Of a stretch of 64,000 bases of DNA, positions 12,501 through 23,100 are shown piece by piece. The first letter of the stretch is position 1; each line of letters begins with the position of its first letter. The stretch spans positions 37,044,921-37,108,920 of the forward strand of contig NC_089860.1 in assembly GCF_036373705.1 (NCBI RefSeq). Direction: 5' to 3'. Both the position numbers and the translations under genes were made by a program. The notes below the pieces were generated by a model. It was not told where the DNA came from. It worked only from the letters and a program-made list of their open reading frames with translations, and made no database searches. The stretch comes from Amia ocellicauda (taxonomy: Eukaryota; Chordata; Actinopteri; Amiiformes; Amiidae).

Positions 12501-15244
12501 ACAGACGCAGACAAAGGTCACTGGTTTCTGGCGAGACTCACCGGCCAGCCCGGGAAGGTGCCCGTCTCCCACTTCTTCTCGAACTCATGCAGGATGCGAC
12601 CATAGAGCTCGTTCTGGTCCAGCAGCGGCTTCACGCGGTCGGTGTAGTCCTGCAGGTACTCCAGCAGCATCTCCAGATACCTGACCAGGCACAGGCAGAC
12701 ATGAACCGAGAGAGCTAACACAGATCTCCACAGACTCCTCGCCACAGAGAGGAGTGATGGAGACGCACAAACAAATCAATGAAACACTGGCTGTGGAGCT
12801 GGTGGGGTACGTTCAGGCTGTAAACATCTGCATGACGTGACAGGGTCGCACTTTCGGTTGATCTCTGGCTAAGCGACACCTGAATCCTCGCTGCCCAATC
12901 GCCTCAAAAAGCAAACGTGACTTACTTCTTGTACTCTGCATTCTTCCTCTCTTTGGAGATGTCGAACAGTTGGTCAAACGTGGACAGATATGTAATATAT
13001 TCCAGTTTCTACAAGAAGAACAAGAACAGTTAGCTCTCTCTCTCTCCCACACAATAAGACGAGCAGAACTGCGCCGAGGCGCCGGCTCTCACCTCTGCTC
13101 CCTTCAGGTTGATGAACTTCAGGTAGCAGTCGTGCAGGTCCAGGTACCGGCCGTAGCCTTCCTCATCCGTGAACTCAACCAGGTCTGCGAACGGGCAAAA
13201 CAGAATCAAAGGACATTGATGGACATAGCAGCAGCCATCTTTTCACAGATGTCCAAACGTTTCCCGAACAGGAACGCAGTCATAAACGGGAAGGTGGCCG
13301 ATTCATTGTAACAGAGGGGAATGTGTTGGAAAGGCAGCAGGGGGGGGGGGGGGGGGGGGGTAGAGACCTGGCCAAAGCACTGCACATTAAAGAGAGCGAG
13401 GGTCTTATTCTGATGAGTAAATACAGGATTTTAAACCCTGATCAGACATCAGAGCTGCGGGACTCACTCTGTGCCTCCTCAGTGGGGTTGTCTCTGGCCT
13501 TTATCAACTCCTCGAACTCCACAGACATGGGGACACAGATCTGAAAAGCAGGAGAAGAAACGCTCATTTCCCTGCAGCAGAGCATGAACACAGAGAGCAG
13601 GCGATCACTGGGGGACACGAGTCTAAGGAGCACAAAGCCGCTCCTCGTGTTGTCACTGTGGCGTGCGGGAGATCATCCCCCTGCCTCTGCGTCGCTGGCG
13701 GGCCCCTCGCTCACCTCGTTGGGGTGTTTCCTGTGAAACTCCTTTATCTGCTTCAACCGGTTGTAGAACTCGGCGAATTCGTTGGGTCCCGAGATGGCGG
13801 CGAGCTCCTCCTTCCTCATCCTGCAACGTGGACAGCAGTGTGAGCAAACAGGAACCGCACACACTGTCCTCCAGTCAGTAAAACAAAACATCCGAGCCGG
13901 ATCTGGGTCTAATCTACACAATTCTCACTTCTGCCAAGACAGAACACAGCTCATTGTGTGGCTCGAAGAGGTTACTGAATTCCCACGTGATAAACCGGTC
14001 AGACGAACATCACACACTGTGGAGTCATCCGAGCTGTAATTATTACAAAAATAACTAAATAGACATTAAAATAATCCAATCCACGTTCTCACCCATCTTT
14101 ATCTTCATACGAGTCCCTCAGACTGCCGCTGACCTCCATGTACCTCTGAAAGAATGAAGGTCAGATCAGTGACAGGGACTGTGATGGAGGATTATAATAG
14201 GCCAAGGATTATTACGGCTGGGAAATAAACACACGAGCAGAACACGGGATTTCCTCAGTTTCACTCCACGAGTCACATACTGCGATCATACACTTACATC
14301 CAGCATGGCTCTGGTCCGGTGGTCCGAGTTGATCTGGTCTCGTAACTGGGTGAGAAAAGACAATAATTAATACAAACAAGTCCAACTCAGACTACAGATT
14401 TGTTAAATATTGCCTCATCAGTGCATTTCAGCTAATTACAAAAGTTAATTAGACCAAGGGTGTCAGACCCCAGTGCTGGGGGGCCATGGTGTCTGCTGGG
14501 TTCTGTTCCAGCCCAGCTGTGGGGTCATTAATTAGCCTAAATAAACAATGAGCTGGATGCATTTAACCCTTCTCTCTAGACTGGCATGTTCTGTGGATTC
14601 AATCTTTTGAGTCATTAACAAATTGTAAGATATTGGCAGCACAAGATAAGACAGTTTTACACAAGCCCAAACGAGTCAATCATGGCATTAATGAAGTGGT
14701 TGTGCTCTCCTGAAACTGGACCAGCAGACACCGCGGCCCGGGACTGCAGCCGGACAGCCGGACCAGACTGTAGTGCTGTACAGTGGCGCACACAATATTA
14801 TTAACACTTATTCCGCATATAAACTATAGTGTTGTTCTTCCACGCCCACAGCACTAGAAAAGAAAGCGTTATAGATATTAATAATGAAACTAATTAGAAA
14901 AACAATGTTGCATTCGTGTCAATTTGAGATGTAAATATGAATTTAAAAGTTTCAGTAAGTACTCTGTACGTATTGTACATACTGACCAGCACAGCAATCT
15001 GGTCATTCAAAGCTCACACGAATAACAGCACCCTGTAATGTGTGTTCAATACACTGTTCAATATACACATATATACGCATATGAACGGGCGGCTGTTTGC
15101 GCCGGCCGACCCCGGGCCTCGTCCCCGCACAGCCGGCGCTCACGGTACCGTGGTCTTCTTGTGGAGCATCTCTTTGGTCTTGGCGTCCATGAGCCGCTCC
15201 TTCTCCTCATGGTAGCGCCGCTGCTGCTCCAGGATCGTCTCCAT
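9548..15244 (-). CDS. sf3a3: Splicing factor 3A subunit 3 (SF3a60), 17 coding exons
   Basis: SF3A3 is the 60-kDa subunit of SF3a, which with SF3b converts 15S to 17S U2 snRNP for branch-point recognition in the nucleus. Coding exons: 15244-15149, 14345-14298, 14145-14093, 13820-13715, 13540-13468, 13184-13093, 13008-12926, 12680-12542, 12102-12034, 11953-11886, 11367-11260, 11118-11049, 10945-10781, 10670-10560, 10359-10269, 10108-10053, 9625-9548. All introns are GT-AG and all phases join, giving 501 codons plus stop, the length of the human protein. Visible domains are the N-terminal helical region starting [18 protein letters not shown], a SAP-like segment near residues 250-280, an acidic E/S tract in exon 13, and a matrin-type zinc finger with C408, C411, H425 and H431. 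The start is fixed by the conserved N-terminus. No damage is seen. Confidence 0.97.
9863..9946. mobile_element. 84-bp TTAA-flanked MITE (piggyBac-like)
   Basis: TTAA occurs at 9,859-9,862 and again at 9,947-9,950. The enclosed 84 bp begin CCCTGCTGTGG and end CCATAGCAGGG, an 11-bp inverted terminus with one mismatch. An inner GGGTCTCTGTGACCCC forms a smaller hairpin. TTAA target duplication with CCCT termini is the piggyBac signature. There is no coding capacity. It sits in the last intron of sf3a3. Confidence 0.65.
13340..13360 (+). repeat. G21 homopolymer in sf3a3 intron
   Basis: Twenty-one consecutive G lie between exons 5 and 6 of sf3a3, so the transcript carries C21. The tract could form quadruplex DNA on the plus strand, and the exact length may be a sequencing artefact. 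Confidence 0.9.
14455..14765. mobile_element. Foldback/MITE-like element in sf3a3 intron 1
   Basis: The left end (14,460-14,515) and the right end (14,710-14,760) are imperfect inverted repeats sharing GGTGTCTGCTGG and the flanking GC-rich bases, with an AT-rich non-coding interior. A related half-copy appears at about 18,600-18,660. I cannot assign the superfamily; no target duplication is clear. Confidence 0.5.
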
Positions 15245-15370
15245 GTTCGTCTCAGCTCCGGCTCGGCGCGGACACGACTGTAAATACACTTCCGGCAGCG
15301 CGACAGCAACACGACGCCACAGCGCCGGACCGGAAACCGCGCACCGGAAACCGGCCCCCGGAAATCTCGT
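15245..15370 (-). promoter_or_regulatory. sf3a3: sf3a3 promoter with clustered ETS-type sites
   Basis: This CpG-rich stretch lies immediately upstream of the sf3a3 start codon. It holds a CTTCCGG at about 15,289 and three CCGGAAA/CCGGAAAT motifs between 15,329 and 15,365. There is no TATA box. Clustered ETS sites in a CpG island are typical of housekeeping, often bidirectional, promoters. The transcription start is not determined. Confidence 0.55.
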
Positions 15371-15432
15371 AGGGAGAGAAACCAGCAACTGTAGAGATAG
15401 GTTCCGCTTTGCAAATCGCAAATACTGCTGTA

Positions 15433-16317
15433 CATCAACGAGCCATAACATTATGAGCACTGACAGGTGAAGTGAATAACACTCATCATCTCGTTATCAT
15501 GGCACCTGTCAGTGGGTGGGATATATTAGGCAGCGAGTGAACATTTTGTCCTCAAAGTTGATGTGTTAGAAGCAGGAAAAATGGGCAGCGTAAGGATCTG
15601 AGCGACTTTGACAAGGGCCAAATTGTGATGGCTAGACGACTGGGTCAGAGCATCTCCAAAACTGCAGCTCTTGTGGGGTGTTCCCGGTCTGCAGTGGTCA
15701 GTACCTATCAAAAGTGGTCCAAGGAAGGAAAAGCGGTGAACCGGTGACAGGGTCATGGGCAGCCAAGGCTCATTGATGCACGTGGGGAGCGAAGGCTGGC
15801 CCGTGTGGTCCGATCCAACAGACGAGCTACTGTAGCTCAAATTGCTAAAAAAGTGAATGCTGGTTCTGATAGAAAGGTGTCAGAACACACAGTGCATCGC
15901 AGTTTGTTGCGTATGGGGCTGCGTAGCCACAGACCAGTCAGAGTGCCCATGCTGACCCCTGTCCACTGCTGAAAGCACCTACAATGGGCACATGATCATC
16001 AGAACTGGACCACGGAGCAATGGAAGAAGGTGGCCTGATCTGATGAATCACGAGTTCAAGGTGTTGACTTGGCCTCCAAATTCCCCAGATCTCAATCCAA
16101 TCGAGCATCTGTGGAATGTGCTGGACAAACAAGTCCGATCCATGAAGGCCCCACCTCGCAACTTACAGGACTTAAAGGATCTGCTGCTAACGTCTTGGTG
16201 CCAGATACCACAGCACACCTTCAGAGGTCTAGTGGAGTCCATGCCTCGACGGGTCAGGGCTGTTTTGGGACCTACACAATATTAGGCAGATGGTCATAAT
16301 GTTATGGCTGATCGGTG
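15433..16317 (+). mobile_element. Non-autonomous Tc1-like element, copy A
   Basis: The TA-flanked element has ends resembling CACCGATCAGCCATAACATT in inverted orientation (left 15,433-15,470, right 16,280-16,317). A degenerate Tc1 transposase reads on the plus strand. The paired-like N-terminal half is present with stops and frameshifts. The sequence then jumps from the first catalytic aspartate region (about 16,040) straight into the SPDLNPIEHLW motif near 16,085, so the middle of the catalytic domain is missing. It lies 190 bases upstream of the sf3a3 start codon. Confidence 0.9.
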
Positions 16318-16346
16318 TATATAGGCTACGTGTGTATGTAATGGGA

Positions 16347-16348
<2 letters not shown>

Positions 16349-16403
<55 letters not shown>
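16349..16403 (+). repeat. (ATT)n microsatellite
   Basis: About 17 ATT repeats lie just right of Tc1 copy A. A fragment at 16,440-16,470 resembles the GTTACCCTGGATAAGG tail of the LINE family seen at 35,920 and 49,540. Confidence 0.9.
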
Positions 16404-17086
16404 GTACCTAGATTGCTCCAGTAAAACACAGCTGTATAAATTGTTAATTGTATGTTACCCTGGATAAGGATTATAATTATGTAGTTGACATGAGTGAACA
16501 TGAGTGAATAACAAACCTTTGCTATATAATCCAATACTCCCCCCTTCCCCCACCCTGGATCACATCTCATGATTCATATGTTGGACTGATAACCATTTTA
16601 AAATAATGTTTATGACACACAATAAACATTGTCTCTGTCCTTGGAATTTCAGAAATTAAGAGATTTTTAAAAATCTCTTAAAAACAATCTTATTTAACAT
16701 TACAGTGTACGTGACTTAGGAGATCAATACATTTTATTTATTCAGATCCAATGAAGACATTATTTGGTAGCATCCTTCAAATGGCAAATGTTCAAATACT
16801 GGTATCAATTACATATTTAAAGGTATAACTACTAACAAGGGTCTTTTATTTCCACATTTCTCTACAAAATGGAATGAGTTTAAAATAACATTAAACAGGG
16901 TCCATCACACACTTTTTGGGTAGACTAAATCAACTCAAAATACTAAGTTTAGAAGTTTATCAAGTTTTAATGTATAAATAGTATATAGTGGCTTCTGACA
17001 ATACATTGAATTGCCATAGGGTACAGATTTGTACTTGATCCATAGGTAGGTCAAAGTTTTGATTTGGCCTGTCTTATGTGTTCCAG
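16404..17086 (+). other. AT-rich DNA upstream of the CAP-Gly gene
   Basis: This should hold the promoter and any 5' non-coding exon of the downstream gene. One 26-base candidate exon (17,023-17,048, ending at GTAGGT) would join in phase to the exon at 17,087, but it is too short to trust. An open frame near 16,780-16,920 has no phase-compatible neighbour. Confidence 0.4.
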
Positions 17087-17102
17087 TGAATCACCAGCTG
17101 TA

Positions 17103-20100
17103 ATGGCTAAGAGGATTAGACAAGATTTATTAACTGGCTCAGCAGTCACCTGTCACCACTGCCTCATAGCAACTGCAATGGAGTTGTACACAGTGACAGC
17201 CACGAGACGACGAGCTTGGGTCAGAACTACACCGTGATCTACAACAGGTGTTTTAACCCCAGAGACACAAGACACAATCCAGAAAAAGGCTTTACATATT
17301 TTCAAGGACAGACAAGGCTTTTGGCAAAAGGTAGTATAAATGCCTTAAATTGTAGGATGTTGCAGTGACTTCTGGGAGACTCCAGCACTTTAGACACACA
17401 GAATTTGTACTAATGCTTGAGAAAATGTAAGTTATTTATAGTGCTGGTGTCAGACTATGATCTGATTTTTGGAGCTTAGATTCTGTGATATTATGTTCTA
17501 ATCGAGTAAACATGCAAATACAATTAAATATAGATCTTTATGTTCAAAGACATTGTGCGATAATTGTTGTGTTTTTCTTATGTTTCTCGTTTTTTTAATA
17601 GGGTTGGTCAATAGAATCTATTTTCTACAATCTCTACAACTCCAATATGGTCTTCAACATATTCTTGACTGTGGTACATTGGACCTTCAGGGGATTTATA
17701 TGTTTCTCAAGATTTGTTTGGGTAAGTGAAAACAGGTTTCTCTATAACAAGGAAACAACATTTCACAAGAGTTTCCTTTTAAAAATGTACAAGACAGATT
17801 AAATTCCAGATTAATCAGCACAACTATAGATATGGCTGTAGAAGGATTATAGCTGTAAGTGATATGTAATGAGATGACATGATAATATGTTTTCATATTT
17901 GCTTTATTTATTATTTCAAATTTATTGATTTAGGTTATTATTATATATAATGAACTGTAATTCATTATCTTTATTTAAATAATTAATTAATTATCCAATA
18001 CATTTTCACATTGATCTCAGAACGGGCAGTTTCTTTGCTTTTGGCATCACATTATACAGCTGTGCTGCAGACACCTGATCGACCCCAGTGATCCCATTTG
18101 CCATCTTGATCATGCGCTGCAATTTGGCATGATCTTGAACACGCATGTTTCCGAAGGTGCAGATCAGGCCAAAGGACAGAACACTCTGCAAAACAGATTT
18201 ATAGAACATATGGAGGATATGACAGTCTACTAAATGATTCAGTTTCATAAGAAAGAACAACCTCTGTTGTAGTTTCTTATACTTAATCCTTGCGCATTCA
18301 ATGAATCTTAAGTGATCATCAATTTCAACTCCAAGGTATTTATAAGTTGAGACCCGCTCAACTAATTCACCATTAATCTTAGAAGAGGGAACTATTGTTT
18401 TTTTCCTTCTAAAATCTATGACCATCTCTTTAGTTTTCTTTACATTAACCTCAAGAAAATTATCTGAACACCACTGAATAAAACCCTATATCTCCCTCTC
18501 AAAACCCTCCACCGACGAATTATCAGATTTTAGGAGCACTTAATTAAATAATTGTATTGCATTGTTTGTCCAATTAAGGAATCGATTAAGCAATTAAGAT
18601 CTTGGTTGGAACAAAAACCTTCAGGACAGGGGGTCCTCCAGGACCGGTTTTGGAACCCCTGCAGTAGAGGAACTGCGTAGGTTTACTGATGTTTTGTGCT
18701 CTGTGGCCACATCCTTAAACACGTGTGTTTCTTTTCAGGTAAACCCATTCCAGGCTATTGCTGCTCCTCCTGCAAGAAAAGAGTCAAACATCACAAGGGT
18801 GACAAGACACTCCCTTCGGCAGGAAAAACATGGTATGTAAAAAATACAAATAGTTGGTATGGCTGCATGATGACTCCATTGGCTCCATTGTTGATGTGTT
18901 GTGAACCTCTTCCACTGCTTTGCTTTGTGTTTTCCCAACCCATTTGTCCACAAGTAGGCAGTGACTGATGTGTCAATAATTGGAATTGTGTAAATATAAA
19001 GTATTGATTCCGTTGTGGAAAATAAATAACTGAAGGTGTACTTTGTACACATTTCCAGCAGATGGCACAAATATCATTACACAAAGCTTTTCTTCTGCTT
19101 GTCAGTTTGTTTCAGCCATTTTCTGGCATCAGAAGAGCAATGTGGCTGTACTTGTCATGTGGAAATCTGTTGTATTTTGGCACTGTCTGTCTTTGGTGTA
19201 TACTGGATACAGACCTTACTGAGAAAAGGTCCTGTTTACCATAAAAAGAGAATTTGAAACATGTTAATTGTGTTTGCAAACATTCTGACCAACTATTTCA
19301 CAAAACAGGAGCCAAACAGGAAAAGCTTTACTTTTATACACTGTCAAATACTTGTCAAAATAAGAACACCTGAGAAATTCCCTCTGAGCAAAGCGATGCT
19401 AAATTGGACAGGGAAGTGAGAAACCTGCAGAAACTAAATTTAATTTGAAAACCAAAATGTAAGATGCTACTGGCTCTCTGCCCTGCATTTCTTCCCTGAG
19501 AGTTTTTGCCTTCTTAGGAGACAAAGTCTTATTGTTGGTTTCATGTTGGATGGAAACCCCCTCAGTCTCTGGCCTTGATATTATGAAGTCTCTCAATGTT
19601 TAAACGAGTGCATTGACCAATCAGAACCTTGCGTAACACTGAGTAACTCAGTACAACAATCGCAGGATTTTCAGACTGATAATTCACTGTGATATTCCCT
19701 GCAGTGTTTTAATTTAGTCCATTCAGATTTTTAGACAATTATTCTCCACCGGTTTGAGTTTTGATACTAGTTTTGTGAGAGTGGGACAGAAGTGTGAACG
19801 TGTGAGTTTGACTTGGACATTGAAAATAATGAATGACTTCAGAGCATTCATTCTTGACCAGCCCACACACACTATAACTGCAGACTGCGTGAATGCCTTT
19901 TCTATATCTTTCCATGATAAAGACTGAGGCATCCCTCTTTTTGATAAGTGAATTTGTCTTCTAGGACTGGAGATACTCATGTTTCCTGTGGTTTTGCGAC
20001 TAACTAACTAGCCAACCTTTTTCAATGGCCGCTTCTTTGTAGAAACAGGAATCTCTGGGGAGAAGTCAAACCGACATGACTTCAGTAACTTGGTGTGCAA

Positions 20101-23100
20101 GAGGCTGTCTAAAGCCGAGGGTGACATCCAGCTGCTGAAAACCCAGATTGTCAATGAAAAAATGTTATGGGAAAGGAAATTCCTGGAACTGCAGAGAAAA
20201 CAGCAAGAACTGAGAGAGCAGGTATCCCCTTCCACAGGTATCTGAATGTTTGCCCAAAAGCTTGTATGTTTAAATGGCAGTGGTACTCTTAATTCTTGAT
20301 CCAGTTTCTGTAAGGGTACGATGTTGAAATGTCAGGATTGTTTTGTTATAAACATGTATCAATGTTCGTGCCGATGTGGTGAATCAAATAATCTGTTCAA
20401 ATCACACTAATTTATTCATGTTTGCAGTGCATCCAACCAAAATAATAATAATAATTCAGTTCACTGATTCTGTGTTGAACTGTCTTCTCTTCATGTTGGC
20501 CAACGAACTCTGTGAACAAGCTGCAGCCCGCCCTCATGAGCCACCATAGAAAGATGCAGACTGCGATGTTCTTCAGTCAATCAAATTTGCACTGTGACTA
20601 AGTTGTTGTTTTTCTTGCAGCTCAGCTCAGAAATCTCAGCTGTGGAGCAGGAGGGCAATGGTTCGGGAGCTGGAAACCTCTCAGAGAGTGAGAGAGCAGA
20701 TTATGAATCTTATGTCAAAGAGGACCAGGATGTTTTTTCGAGTGAGCAAAACCTTTCAATGCTACCTTATATTGAGTAATACATGCAATCACAGATAACA
20801 TCTCCTGAGACTCTGTGTACTTGTCACATTATGATCTCTAACTACACCGATCAGCCATAACATTATGACCATCTGCCTAATATTGTGTAGGTCCCCCTTT
20901 GGCCGCCAAAACAGCCCTGACCTGTCCTGTAAGTTGCGAGGTGGGGCCTCTATGGATCGGACTTGTTTGTCCAGCACATCTCACAGATGCTCGATTGGAT
21001 TGAGATCTGGGGAATTTGGAGGCCAAGTCAACACCTTGAACTCGTGATTCATCAGACCAGGCCACCTTCTTCCATTGCTCCGTGGTCCAGTTCTGATGCT
21101 CACGTGCCCATTGTAGGCACTTTTGGCAGTGGACAGGGGTCAGCATGGGCACTCTGACTGGTCTGCGGCTACGCAGCCCCATACGCAACAAACTGCGCTG
21201 CACTGTGTGTTCTGACACCTTTCTATCAGAACCAGCATTCACTTTTTCAGCAATTTGAGCTACAGTAGCTCGTCTGTTGGATCGGACCACACGGGCCAGC
21301 CTTCGCTCCCCACGTGCATCAGTGAGCTGCAGTTTTGGAGATGCTCTGACCCAGTCGTCTAGCCCTCACAATTTGGCCCTTGTCAAAGTCGCTCAGATCC
21401 TTACGCTGCCCATTTTTCCTGCTTCTAATACATCAACTTTGAGGACAAAATGTTCACTTGCTGCCTAATATATCCCACCCACTGACAGGTGCCATGATAA
21501 GGAGATTATCAGTGTTACTCACTTCACCTGTCAGTGCTCACAATGTTATGGCTGATTGGTGTAGATAACTATCAGGTTTCTCTGGAAAGTGTTTTTTACA
21601 CAGGTCAATATTTATCTCCAGTTCATCAAACTGTGCATATTAATAAAACACAATAAAAATCATAGCCTAGTAGCTTCAAATTACCCCAGTATAAATAAAT
21701 GCATCTTTTATTGCAGTAGTTTTTCTATACTTGCTATTAAACCAGATCATATATTTTACAGCTCTGTATTTGGGACATCTAGACACAGTATATAAAATAT
21801 CTCTTTATGGCCTAAAAATTATATTCAAAAGATATAGATATATTCATATCTATCTGGTGATAAAGTGTCATGGAAAGAAATGTTGAGGAAGGAATGAGAC
21901 ACATTTGCAAATGACCTGTTTATTTCAGTAAATATCAGTTCCCCAATAGGGGCAGTTTAGTGGTTGAGGCAAAATGTTTTTAACCAGGAAGTTCCTGGTT
22001 CTCAGCTGGACTCATGAACTCCCAAAGTGAAAACACTCTTCAAATGACACGCAACACTGAGGGACCAGTGCGATTAAGTGTGAAAACAGGTGTTGTTGCT
22101 TTTTAAAATGAAAGTTTAAGCAAATAAAATAACACACAGAACACAACACAATAAGGTCAGTTTTTAAAGAGACGTAAAAATGCTTGTGATTATTCTTCAA
22201 TGTGAAAAAGTCCAAGGGTGGTGAATACTTCCTGTAGCCACTGTAAATACACTGGTGCTACATTATTCAGGGCTTTGTATGTAAATAAAGCTATTTTAAA
22301 ATAAATCCTATGCCTTACAGGAAGCTGAGGAAGACATGTAAATATGTCGTTATGCTCCTTGGTGTGTAAAGCCTTTATGTGTTGATGGCACCAGTCAGTT
22401 TTCCTCTGCACCAGTTGTGTATCCTTTAACATAATGGCGAGTGAACTGACAGTGTGTTTCTGCCCCCTGTAAGGTGGTGTGCTTCTTCCAAACCGACACG
22501 AGAAGATAGTGGCAATGCCAATGAAAAGCAGCAGAAGAAGCGATGTGTCCACGGACTCGCTGTGTCACCTCTCTGGCAGTCCGCTCTCCTTGTCGTCCGT
22601 GTACAGCTCCAGACGTTCCTCGGCCGCGTCCTCAAACACCCGGTGAGTTCATTTCATGTCTGATTGCTTCTTCTCATTCGCTCTTGATTACTCTTTCTCT
22701 CCCTCACCTTTTAAACTCGGTGTGTTTCTTCTCACAGCGTATCGGGAAGGAAAACAACCGCGCACACATTCCTACACAAACACAGTGAAGGATCATCTCA
22801 GATTCCATGTACATTTTAAATGTGTGACCCTTAATCCTTATTCTTATGCCACAATTGCCATAGTTGGCTGGGGGTGGATTTTAAACATATTTCACTCTAT
22901 AACATTTTCAAGAGAAATATATGGATTCCACATCTCATGTTATTTTAAATATACAAAAATACATGGCTCCAACATTTCTCTTTATATTTAAATAATAAGT
23001 AGTTGTCCTGTATGGCATGGCAGCATGATAAATACAATTTTTCATTCTGTTTGTGATGTAATGTGTGGGGGTGCGATATGCAACAAGATGGGATTGCTGA

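Noticed and set aside
16745..16920. Open plus-strand segment upstream of the CAP-Gly gene ending near a GTAGAC
   Set aside because: Its end phase does not fit the next candidate exon and the AT-rich peptide shows no signature.
19723..19980. 85-codon minus-strand open frame inside a CAP-Gly intron
   Set aside because: The N-terminal part looks protein-like but matches nothing I know and has no partner; possibly an old repeat, not supportable as a gene.
20621..20741. Alternative frame of this exon giving an Arg-rich coiled-coil-like peptide
   Set aside because: Only the other frame (starting Leu-Ser-Ser-Glu) fits the phases of both neighbouring exons.
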